A stretch of DNA of 29,953 bases from Lachnospiraceae bacterium UBA7199 (GTDB lineage Bacteria > Bacillota > Clostridia > Lachnospirales > Lachnospiraceae): contig DKUR01000076.1 in the NCBI GenBank assembly GCA_002490775.1, positions 1 to 29,953 of the forward strand. The letters are read 5' to 3'. Position 1 is the stretch's first letter; each line of letters starts with the position of its first letter. Positions 17,001 through 23,538 of the stretch are shown piece by piece. Position numbers and translations under genes: made by a program. The notes under the pieces are model-generated. The model searched no databases, was not told the DNA's origin, and saw only the letters and a list, made by a program, of their open reading frames with translations.

Positions 17001-17261
17001 AAAATCGGTATTACTTAAATCAATATCATTATCTAAAACAAAAATTTTGTCTTGTGACCAGGTATCCAGACTACATTTTTCTGAAAAAGAAATCAAATCC
17101 TCAGGAGTGGAAATGTGTGTGGCCTCTGTAAGATCATACTCGGAAGAGTTTTCCTCTTTTTCAGAAACTGCCAAAGCAGCCATAGGCTCTGATAAAGCTA
17201 CGATGAAAGCAAATAAAAATACAATTGTTTTTTTAAATATAGATTTAAGAGGTCTGTTCAT
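14010..17261 (-). CDS. Secreted GLUG-repeat/coiled-coil surface protein with C-terminal membrane anchor
   Basis: This 1083-aa protein begins with a signal peptide (hydrophobic about residues 10-30, ending MAALA). About residues 90-315 form GLUG-type repeats (units such as VGGIAG.N.G.I..C.N.G.V.G). Residues 317-385 look like coiled coil. Residues 420-480 hold a 12-residue Pro/Ser/Thr repeat, 540-637 a second coiled coil, and 660-837 a second GLUG block. After a beta-rich region a membrane helix (about 1045-1070) and a Lys/Arg tail fix it in the membrane. There is no LPXTG motif. Its 5' end overlaps the MMPL gene by 17 bases and its 3' end overlaps tetR by 11. An in-frame TTG at 17282 is rejected in favour of ATG 17261, which has GGAAGG upstream. 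Role unknown; probably an outer-surface partner of the transporter. Confidence 0.85.
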   Translation of the reverse strand: MNRPLKSIFKKTIVFLFAFIVALSEPMAALAVSEKEENSSEYDLTEATHISTPEDLISFSEKCSLDTWSQDKIFVLDNDIDLSNTDFSPIPTFGGIFLGQGHVIKGLSLNSGSNYIGLFRYVQEQGEIHQLSVSGTAQGEKGHSGLALLAGCNYGYINGCSSSGSVTGSDQAGSIAGVNELTGVIANCSSNGVVYGSHLTGGITGNNKGSILNSTNHCFINTTASDEGIDLSSFKFDAAINDFLTTENASSVTDVGGITGCNSGIIRGCINNGSIGYQHVGYNIGGIAGRQSGYIEGCINYGLLNGRKDVGGIAGQMEPSSELEFSQSTLSQLHSELDTLHQLLTRLNEDASGSSSTLTGQVALLLDSVENAQSAVDTLMNNASGYFDDFSNLTDLTSLPSPRPVSLEFLEQLQIPSPSAEPTMTPEATAVPEVSASPAPAVTPGVNVSPEPTTAPGASVSPEPTAASGASVSPEPTAASGYSSESAFQEGQFSPKPLYAAPTGCIFQVLSAPETASSPVPNASPLFQWPEGWPTVSGNSIKDEFTIDREQIEEDINKVQDNVYEDASQALSDLQGNVKNQASVISSRIAASQTSLNNSFSAIISNMRELNSMLDGQDQIILDDFQAIINELNVIGNLLTNPTHADPDNMFADVSDEDQLTDTTGKVMNCINNGKINGDLDVGGIAGSLSRENTLDPEGDFSLDEYDLSFNFSYKERLVIRQCKNYGLVTGKQNYVGGIAGEMNLGSIMECLSSGQISGGGAMIGGIAGFSASAIHLSSAKCTLKGDYQIGGIAGYGTNISDCYSMVQILQGNYNLGSIAGAVSSDAEISGNYFVEGGFAGIDGVSYEGKAQPLSYEDFMASPDLPDIFNNIYLTFSADDKPVTVVTLNYGDTFHPDSLPQVPWKEGFIGSWPDFDQTSITFDQTIEAIYTEYITTLESQQLMGERAVVLIEGLFAPDDTFTLTKAEDHLEDNSLQSECWKISISSASSGPYTIRYLIPTDMEHPQIEIFEKNIWKPVHANRDGSYYIFDSDTPEFIFRCTDQPSSMTGTLIAFLAGSIGLLLMILIVQHANKERRKEKKHDA
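15820..15999 (-). repeat. 36-bp tandem repeat encoding a Pro/Ser/Thr-rich linker
   Basis: Units of 36 bases start at 15820, 15856, 15892, 15928 and 15964. The first two are identical, the third differs at a few bases, and the fourth and fifth are more diverged. Each encodes 12 residues of the type SPEPTAASGASV within the GLUG protein. The near-identity of two units suggests recent expansion by slippage. Confidence 0.92.
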
Positions 17262-19719
17262 CAAAGTCACTTCCTTCCACAAAATTTTCTTTTACAGGAT
17301 CTTCTAATGGGGTTGCTTTTCCAGAGGTAATGACTGCATCCATATCGCCCCGGATAACACCATAAAAGCTTCCCTCTAAAACGCCGTTTACATGTCCATG
17401 CAGGCGCCCCTGCACCCGGATGAGGCCGGAATAAGACTTAGAGGATAAGTTAATTCTGTTTAGTTCAAAACTTGTATGCTCAATAATGTTGTCCCCAAAT
17501 ACCAATATTTGGGGAAGTACTGCCAGTACAAGGAAAATGGAGATAATCGTACCTCTGCTTAAGCAGCTTCCAATTGCAGAAATAATTGGATTGGTAGTCA
17601 TCTGCCCAATGAGTGCGCCTGCCACTGCAAGAATACTGCCTGAAGTAAAAATGGTGGGAAAGGCTTCATTCAGGGCTTCTATGATTGCCTGTTTGGGATG
17701 CATTTCCTGCTTTAAGTCTTTGTAATGGCTGGAAATCACAATGGCATAGTCAATATTTGCTCCCATTTGGATTGAGTTTACGATCAGATAACTTAAAAAG
17801 TATAAAGGCGAGCTTTGCAGGTATGGGAAGGAAAAGTTAATCCAGATACTTCCCTGAATGACCAGAATCAGTAATACCGGCAGTCCTGCTGATTTAAAGG
17901 TAAACAGCAGAATGATGATTACAAACAGTGCAGATAAAATACTGATCAGCAGATTATCCTGTCCAAAGGAGGAGGACAGATCATAATCACTGGTGGAATT
18001 TCCAATAACATATACATCTTCATCATTATAATAGCGTGCAGCTTCTTTGTGCATTACTTTCAGAAAGTCAAAGGTTTCCTGACTTTCTTCAGGGAGATTT
18101 AAGTAAACTACAAGGCGGGAATATTCATCTGTTTTTAACTGTAGCTTGGCTTTCCTTAGCTGGTCAAAAAGGTCATCAAGGGTATTTTGAATATCGCCTT
18201 CTAAAGTAATATTGCCAGCTTCCATCTGATCCATCAGGAATAGGAACATATCAAATAAGGGAACCTGATAATGATCAAGACCGCTTAAGATCTGTCCATA
18301 CTGATCATCATTGACTGCGTAGGCAGAGTAAAGCAGCTTGGCAAGCTCATATTCAATCCCTGCAAGTTCGGAGAATTCTCTTGGATTTAAGGCATCTGTT
18401 AAGGTATAGCCATCCATAGCTTCTATGTTGGCAAGTCCCATAGCCGATTTGACTTCAGGATAGCTTTCCAGAGCTTTTAACAAAGCAGCCTCCGAATCAT
18501 AGCTGCCGGAGGGGATAACCATAGCAACCATATTACTGGTTCCAAAGGTGTTTTTTATCTTTTGATAAGAAATCTGACTTTCACTTTGTTTGCTGGTAGT
18601 TAAATCTGTATAGCTGTAGCAGTAGGGACATTTATTTGCCCAGATACACACAATCACCAGAATAACGGAAAAAATAGGAGGCACGATAAAACGGGTTGCC
18701 ACATCTATTTTTCCAATCAAAGTGATCCGGGGAAGAAGCTTGCGGTGTCTTGTTTTGTCAATTAAATTGCTAAACAGCATAAGCAGTCCGGGCATCAGTG
18801 TAAATACGGATAAAAGACTTAACAGGATTGCTTTAATTAGAACTGTGGCAAGATCCATTCCAATACCGAAATGCATAAATGCCAGTGCCGCCAGGCCGGA
18901 TATGGTAGTTAAGGAAGAGGAGGAAATTTCCGGAATGGCTTTGGCAAGCGCTGCAATACAGGCTTCTCTGGCCGGCATGGTTTCATGTTCATCACTGAAA
19001 CGGTGGCAGAGAATAATGGCATAATCTATGGCAAGGGCCAGTTGTAGTACTACAGTTACAGAGTTTGAAATAAAGGAAATTGTGCCACAAAGAAAATTAG
19101 TACCCATATTTAAAAGCGCAGCTACGCCAAAGGTAGCTATCAAAACAGGAACTTCCGCGTAGGAACGGGAGGTCAGGGTAAGAACGACCATAATAATGAC
19201 TGCGGCAATCACAATAATAACCTGCATCTCTGATTTTAGTGCGGCGGCACTGTCTTCGCCCACCTCTGTGTTTATGTAAGTATCATACCCGGAAAGAAGC
19301 TCCTTAATATGATTCATTGCATTTATGCTGATCTCATCAGAAGCAGTGCCATCAAAGGTGATGTCAAATAAAGCGGCGGAATTTATAAAATGATCTTTGG
19401 TATTATCAAATTCTACGCCGGATACCCCTTCTATGTCAGACAGCTTTTCCTGTAGGGTAAGTCCTTTTTCATAGGAAATATTAGATACCATCACTTTTGC
19501 TGTTCCATAGGTGATAAATTCCTCATTCATGATGGTAAGACCGCGCCGGGTTTCTGTCTCCGCCGGCAGGTAAGTGGTGATGTCATTTTCCACCTTAACC
19601 CATCCTGTAGAAAAAAAGCAGAAAATTAACGCGAAAATGTACAGAAGGAAAAACAAATTACGTTTATCAACAATAAAAGTAGCCAGCTTTTCCATAGGAG
19701 ATGCTTTATCTTTTTGCAA
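17245..19719 (-). CDS. RND superfamily MMPL-type transporter
   Basis: This 824-aa membrane protein has the doubled RND layout: helix 1 (residues 20-40), an outer loop to about 165, five helices to about 320, helix 7 near 350, a second outer loop, and five helices at about 590-745. LQLALAIDYAIILCHRF and IQMGANIDYAIVISSHYKD are the matched helix-4/helix-10 motifs with the proton-relay Asp typical of MMPL proteins, which export lipids or hydrophobic compounds. The cargo is unknown. The start is a TTG with AAAGGA 9 bases before it; the next ATG (19695) lacks a ribosome site. The tail (about 768-794) is an unusual glycine-spaced repeat. It heads the operon with the GLUG protein and TetR. Confidence 0.92.
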   Translation of the reverse strand: MQKDKASPMEKLATFIVDKRNLFFLLYIFALIFCFFSTGWVKVENDITTYLPAETETRRGLTIMNEEFITYGTAKVMVSNISYEKGLTLQEKLSDIEGVSGVEFDNTKDHFINSAALFDITFDGTASDEISINAMNHIKELLSGYDTYINTEVGEDSAAALKSEMQVIIVIAAVIIMVVLTLTSRSYAEVPVLIATFGVAALLNMGTNFLCGTISFISNSVTVVLQLALAIDYAIILCHRFSDEHETMPAREACIAALAKAIPEISSSSLTTISGLAALAFMHFGIGMDLATVLIKAILLSLLSVFTLMPGLLMLFSNLIDKTRHRKLLPRITLIGKIDVATRFIVPPIFSVILVIVCIWANKCPYCYSYTDLTTSKQSESQISYQKIKNTFGTSNMVAMVIPSGSYDSEAALLKALESYPEVKSAMGLANIEAMDGYTLTDALNPREFSELAGIEYELAKLLYSAYAVNDDQYGQILSGLDHYQVPLFDMFLFLMDQMEAGNITLEGDIQNTLDDLFDQLRKAKLQLKTDEYSRLVVYLNLPEESQETFDFLKVMHKEAARYYNDEDVYVIGNSTSDYDLSSSFGQDNLLISILSALFVIIILLFTFKSAGLPVLLILVIQGSIWINFSFPYLQSSPLYFLSYLIVNSIQMGANIDYAIVISSHYKDLKQEMHPKQAIIEALNEAFPTIFTSGSILAVAGALIGQMTTNPIISAIGSCLSRGTIISIFLVLAVLPQILVFGDNIIEHTSFELNRINLSSKSYSGLIRVQGRLHGHVNGVLEGSFYGVIRGDMDAVITSGKATPLEDPVKENFVEGSDFDEQTS

Positions 19720-19754
19720 TCAGATCAATCCTTTCATATCATTTTGTGAAAGAT

Positions 19755-19783
19755 ATTATAAAAATGTAGATTAGAAAAAACAA
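19755..19783 (-). promoter_or_regulatory. Promoter of the MMPL-GLUG-tetR operon
   Basis: On the minus strand TTGTTT (19778-19783) and a perfect TATAAT (19755-19760) are 17 bp apart, about 35 bases upstream of the TTG start. Confidence 0.72.
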
Positions 19784-19812
19784 TACCCAAATTGGGACAT
19801 TTGTCCGGTATT
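19782..19812. promoter_or_regulatory. Palindromic operator candidate over the MMPL operon promoter
   Basis: AATACC (19782-19787) and GGTATT (19807-19812) are inverted. Inside them CAAAT/ATTTG, CCCAA-A-TTGGG and GGACA-TT-TGTCC give overlapping dyads. The left end overlaps the -35 box, so bound protein would block RNA polymerase. The TetR protein at the end of the operon is the expected binder, by inference. Confidence 0.6.
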
Positions 19813-19907
19813 TTGATAATTAAAATTTTCGTATATTTCTATGTTCTATGGTATTGGTCTAAATAAAACGTTCATGTCGTTTTGTGCTTAAAAACAACAA
19901 AATTATA

Positions 19908-19936
19908 TTGAAATATGCACGAATATATACTATACT
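19908..19936 (+). promoter_or_regulatory. Promoter of the DUF4143 ATPase gene
   Basis: TTGAAA (19908-19913) and TATACT (19931-19936) are 17 bp apart, with transcription expected near 19943. It points away from the MMPL promoter; the two share the 286-base divergent gap, in which I see no other feature. Confidence 0.72.
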
Positions 19937-20005
19937 ATAACAAATATCTTCGAGAAAATTTTTCTGTTTATCATTGAAGCTTTTAGGAAACAAGGAGGAT
20001 GGATT

Positions 20006-21301
20006 ATGTATAGGAAGATTATCGGCTTCTTGGAGGAGTGGAAAGATAGCAGACATCGCAAGCCCCTTATTTTGCAGGGGGCAAGGCAGGTTGGAAAAAC
20101 CTATTCTATTTTAGAATTTGGACGTACTTATTATGAAAATGTGGCATATTTCAATTTTGAAACAAGTCCCAAGCTGAATGAAACCTTTGAGGAAAACATC
20201 AGCCCTGAATATCTTATACCTATTTTATCCCATATTGCAGGTCAGACAATCGTTCGGGAAAAGACGTTGATTGTATTTGATGAGATACAGCTCTGCGAAA
20301 GGGCGTTGACCTCTTTGAAATACTTTTGTGAGAATGCATCAGAATATCATATTATTGGTGCAGGCAGTCTGCTTGGTGTGGCGGTCAACCGGACGAAATT
20401 CTCTTTTCCCGTGGGTAAGGTGGATATGAAAATTCTTTATCCTATGGATATGGAGGAATTTATGCTTGCAATGGGGCAGGAGACTCTTGTGAGACAGATA
20501 AAAACCTGTTTTGAAACTGATACACAGATGCCCTCAGCACTTCATGACGCAGCAATGCAGCTTTATCGTCAATATCTTGTTGTGGGCGGTATGCCGGAGT
20601 GCGTGATGCAGTTTGCGGATACAAAGGATTATATGCTTGTTCGTCATATGCAGGACACTATTCTTGCAAGTTATCTCAATGATATGAGTAAGTATAATAA
20701 CTTGAATGAAATCAAAAAAACAAGGCTTGTTTATGATAATATTACAGTACAGCTTTCCAAGAAGAATACCCGTTTTCAGTATAAGCTGATTAAGAAAGGC
20801 GGACGTGCTTCGGAGTTTGAAAACGCCATTGAATGGCTTTGTCTGTCTGGTATCGTGTCACAGGTATATAAAGTAGAGCAAATTAAGAAACCTTTGGAGA
20901 ATTACCGTGATATGGATGCGTTCAAGATTTATGTGTCAGATTTGGGACTGCTTTGTGCCAAAAAGGATATAGCAGCAAATGATATCCTTTATATGGTGGA
21001 GGAAATCAATGATTTCAAAGGCGGAATGGCGGAAAACTATGTGAATGTACAGCTTTCTATAAATGGTTATCAGACTTACTATTGGATGTCAGAGCGTGGG
21101 GCCGAAATTGATTTTGTTATTCAACGTGATGGCAGGCTGATTCCAATAGAGGTTAAGTCGGCCGATAATACCAAAGCCAAAAGTTTAAATGTCTATATAG
21201 AAACCTATAAGCCTGATTACGCGATCAAGCTTTCTGCAAAGAACTTTGGCTTTGAGAATGGAAAAAAGACGGTTCCGCTTTATGCAGCATTTTGTATTTA
21301 A
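20006..21301 (+). CDS. P-loop ATPase with C-terminal DUF4143 / PD-(D/E)XK-like domain
   Basis: This 431-aa protein has a Walker A motif GARQVGKT (residues 25-32) and a Walker B in LIVFDEIQ (about 88-95), followed by GAGSLLG, the standard core of this AAA-like family. A winged-helix-like middle leads to DUF4143, where GAEIDFVIQRDGRLIPIEVK contains Asp369 and Glu382-x-Lys384, matching the PD-(D/E)XK nuclease pattern. These ATPases are common, mobile-looking accessory genes in gut bacteria; no function is firmly assigned, and defence or repeat-element roles are guesses. AAGGAGG at 19992-19998 supports the ATG at 20006. It has its own promoter and no evident operon partner. Confidence 0.9.
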   Translation: MYRKIIGFLEEWKDSRHRKPLILQGARQVGKTYSILEFGRTYYENVAYFNFETSPKLNETFEENISPEYLIPILSHIAGQTIVREKTLIVFDEIQLCERALTSLKYFCENASEYHIIGAGSLLGVAVNRTKFSFPVGKVDMKILYPMDMEEFMLAMGQETLVRQIKTCFETDTQMPSALHDAAMQLYRQYLVVGGMPECVMQFADTKDYMLVRHMQDTILASYLNDMSKYNNLNEIKKTRLVYDNITVQLSKKNTRFQYKLIKKGGRASEFENAIEWLCLSGIVSQVYKVEQIKKPLENYRDMDAFKIYVSDLGLLCAKKDIAANDILYMVEEINDFKGGMAENYVNVQLSINGYQTYYWMSERGAEIDFVIQRDGRLIPIEVKSADNTKAKSLNVYIETYKPDYAIKLSAKNFGFENGKKTVPLYAAFCI

Positions 21302-21421
21302 ATCAAATACGATAAATGGTAACGCTCAGAAAAATCTAAAAGGTAGTAAAAAGGATGATTTACATAATATAGGGATTATTTGACTGGGAGGATTCGGGCA
21401 GAAGAAATCATGATTACAGGA

Positions 21422-21450
21422 TTTACACTTTAAACGTAGATTGCTATAAT
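21422..21450 (+). promoter_or_regulatory. Promoter upstream of the small membrane protein
   Basis: TTTACA (21422-21427) and a perfect TATAAT (21445-21450) are separated by 17 bp. Transcription would start near 21457, leaving an 88-base leader. No other feature is visible in the gap after the DUF4143 gene. Confidence 0.7.
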
Positions 21451-21544
21451 TAGGACGGATATATTATTAATATTTTAATAAAGTAAATGATCCTATTTCA
21501 AATCACTACCTTTCAAATGAAGGGAATTGTTATTATTAAATACT

Positions 21545-21793
21545 ATGACGGCATTTATTGTTGCATTAGCCCTTCTTTATTTTGTAATTCGCAAAAGCAA
21601 GCCAGATTCTGTTGACTATCCATTTGCTGAATTTGGATTGTTTTCTTTAATAATTTTTTTAAATTGCTATTTTTATATTGTACATTATGTGGAAGATATA
21701 GAAAATATCTTTGAACAGTTAATTTCAGGAGGAGGAATTTTATCTGCTGTCATTATAGTTCTCATTATTTTAAATAAAAAGATAAAAAAATAA
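21545..21793 (+). CDS. Small three-helix membrane protein, unknown function
   Basis: The frame encodes 82 residues from ATG 21545. Three hydrophobic segments (about residues 3-16, 31-50 and 66-80) are separated by short charged loops, and the protein ends in a lysine-rich tail. I do not recognise a family. The start is uncertain. ATG 21545 has AGGGAA 18 bases upstream, too far for a normal ribosome site, and an in-frame TTG at 21527 has the same site only 1 base away. The consensus promoter upstream is the best support that it is expressed. It sits between two ATPase/nuclease-like genes and could be an accessory, toxin-like or unrelated protein. Confidence 0.45.
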   Translation: MTAFIVALALLYFVIRKSKPDSVDYPFAEFGLFSLIIFLNCYFYIVHYVEDIENIFEQLISGGGILSAVIIVLIILNKKIKK

Positions 21794-21856
21794 AATTTTT
21801 GGCATAGCATTGATGCCCATGTATTTAGGTGAATGACTTGTTTGTCTGACATTGGA

Positions 21857-21885
21857 TTGTGAAAAGAAAGCATGGCATGTATAAT
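21857..21885 (+). promoter_or_regulatory. Promoter of the AAA-ATPase/DUF1703-type gene
   Basis: TTGTGA (21857-21862) and a perfect TATAAT (21880-21885) are 17 bp apart, giving a leader of about 30 bases before the ATG at 21922. Confidence 0.72.
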
Positions 21886-21921
21886 ATATTGTAAACAGTA
21901 AGATTTAGGAGGCTGTGGTTT

Positions 21922-23499
21922 ATGGGAATATATTTAAATCCCGGAAATGAAGGGTTTGAGGAGGCAGTCCGTTCCGAAATTTATGTAGATAAGACGGGGT
22001 TAATTGAATCTGTAAATAAATGTTTAAATACAGAACAGAAATTTATTTGTGTCAGCAGGCCGAGACGTTTTGGAAAATCAATGGCACTTAAAATGCTTGC
22101 AGCCTATTATGATTGTGATTGTGATTCAAGAAAAATGTTTGCAGGGCTTGAAATAGAAAAGAGCAGGTCATTTGTGGAACATTTGAACCAATATGATGTA
22201 ATTTTTCTTAATATGCAGCAGTTTTTAATAGAATCAAAGGATCATGAGATAACGGAATACTTAGAGCAGGAAGTGTTAGAAGAACTCCGGGAGAAATACG
22301 GAGAGCACCTAAAAAAACAGGAGCTGGGGTTTGCTGCCGCCCTTAGAAGAATTTATACCAAAACAAAGAAAAAATTTATTTTTTTGATTGATGAATGGGA
22401 CTGCGTAATGCGGGAAAGACAGGAATCGGAAGCATTGCAGAAGCGGTATCTTGATTTTTTGCGCAATTTGTTAAAAGATCAGGTTTATGTAGCGCTTGCT
22501 TATATGACGGGGATTCTTCCCGTAAAAAAGTATGGACAGCATTCCGCTTTGAATATGTTTTGGGAATATTCCATGACAAATCAGTATATTTTTGAGGAGT
22601 ATACTGGTTTCACCGAGGGGGAAGTAAAAGCATTGTGTGATAGGTTTCATATGGACTTTGCGAAAACAAGCAGTTGGTATGATGGATATAGGTTTAAAAA
22701 ATTTAAGCATATTTACAATCCAAGATCTGTTGTGGCGGCAATGAGCTGTCAGGATTTTTCCAGTTACTGGACTTCTACTGAAACCTATGATGCGCTGAAA
22801 ATATATATGGATATGGATTTTGACGGACTTCGGGCAGATATTGTACAGATGCTTGGAGGCGGATGCGTCAGGGTAAATACATTTAGTTTCCAGAATGATA
22901 TGTGTAATTTCAGGACAAAGGATGATGTTCTTACGTTGTTGATTCATTTAGGCTATCTTGGATATGATTCTGAGAGAGAAGAGGCATTTATTCCCAATAA
23001 AGAGATTATCAGAGAGTTTGAAAATGCCATGAGCGTCGGCGGCTGGTCAGAGATTGTAAGCGTTCTTAAGGCTTCTGAAAAATTACTTGAAGACACTTTA
23101 ATCGGCGATGAAAAAAGTGTTGCCGATGGTCTTGATAGGGCTCACACGCAGGCGGCGTCCATACTGACTTATAATGATGAAAATTCCCTTGGCTGTGCTG
23201 TTGGACTGGCCTATTATAGTGCAAGGAAATATTATAAGCTGATCAGAGAACTGCCTACAGGACGGGGATTTGCGGATGTGGTATTTTTACCGTTGCAAGG
23301 TACGGGAAAACCGGCCATTGTGGTTGAATTAAAATATGATAAATCCGCCTATGCGGCTATAGAACAAATAAAGAACAGGCAGTATACGCAGGCACTTGAA
23401 GGGTATGCAGGTGAAATTTTGCTTGTAGGGATAAATTATGACAAGGATAATACAGATAAGCCGCATAGTTGCATAATAGAGAGAATGAAAAAACTTTAG
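21922..23499 (+). CDS. AAA-ATPase-like protein with C-terminal PD-(D/E)XK nuclease-like domain (DUF1703 type)
   Basis: This 525-aa protein starts with a family N-terminal segment (FEEAVRSEIYVDKTGLIESV), then an atypical P-loop RPRRFGKS (residues 46-53) and a Walker B FIFLIDEWD with Asp157-Glu158. The C-terminal GRGFADVVFLP and IVVELKYDKSA give Asp452 and Glu469-x-Lys471, and a later AIEQIKNRQYTQAL helix completes a PD-(D/E)XK-like fold. The family is abundant and often multicopy in gut anaerobes, and its function is unestablished. AGGAGG 9 bases upstream fixes the start. It differs in motif style from the DUF4143 ATPase just before it, so the two are not recent duplicates. Confidence 0.9.
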   Translation: MGIYLNPGNEGFEEAVRSEIYVDKTGLIESVNKCLNTEQKFICVSRPRRFGKSMALKMLAAYYDCDCDSRKMFAGLEIEKSRSFVEHLNQYDVIFLNMQQFLIESKDHEITEYLEQEVLEELREKYGEHLKKQELGFAAALRRIYTKTKKKFIFLIDEWDCVMRERQESEALQKRYLDFLRNLLKDQVYVALAYMTGILPVKKYGQHSALNMFWEYSMTNQYIFEEYTGFTEGEVKALCDRFHMDFAKTSSWYDGYRFKKFKHIYNPRSVVAAMSCQDFSSYWTSTETYDALKIYMDMDFDGLRADIVQMLGGGCVRVNTFSFQNDMCNFRTKDDVLTLLIHLGYLGYDSEREEAFIPNKEIIREFENAMSVGGWSEIVSVLKASEKLLEDTLIGDEKSVADGLDRAHTQAASILTYNDENSLGCAVGLAYYSARKYYKLIRELPTGRGFADVVFLPLQGTGKPAIVVELKYDKSAYAAIEQIKNRQYTQALEGYAGEILLVGINYDKDNTDKPHSCIIERMKKL

Positions 23500-23538
23500 A
23501 AGTACTGGAAACATAAATTTGGAGGCAGAGAAAGGTTC

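Noticed and set aside
16921..17307. 128-codon plus-strand frame opposite the GLUG gene
   Set aside because: It is antisense to a signal peptide and a GLUG-protein start with strong support, and it has no family features.
21800..21818. GGCAT/ATGCC stem after the small membrane protein
   Set aside because: The stem has five pairs and the T run lies before it on the plus strand, so it cannot act as an intrinsic terminator in either direction.
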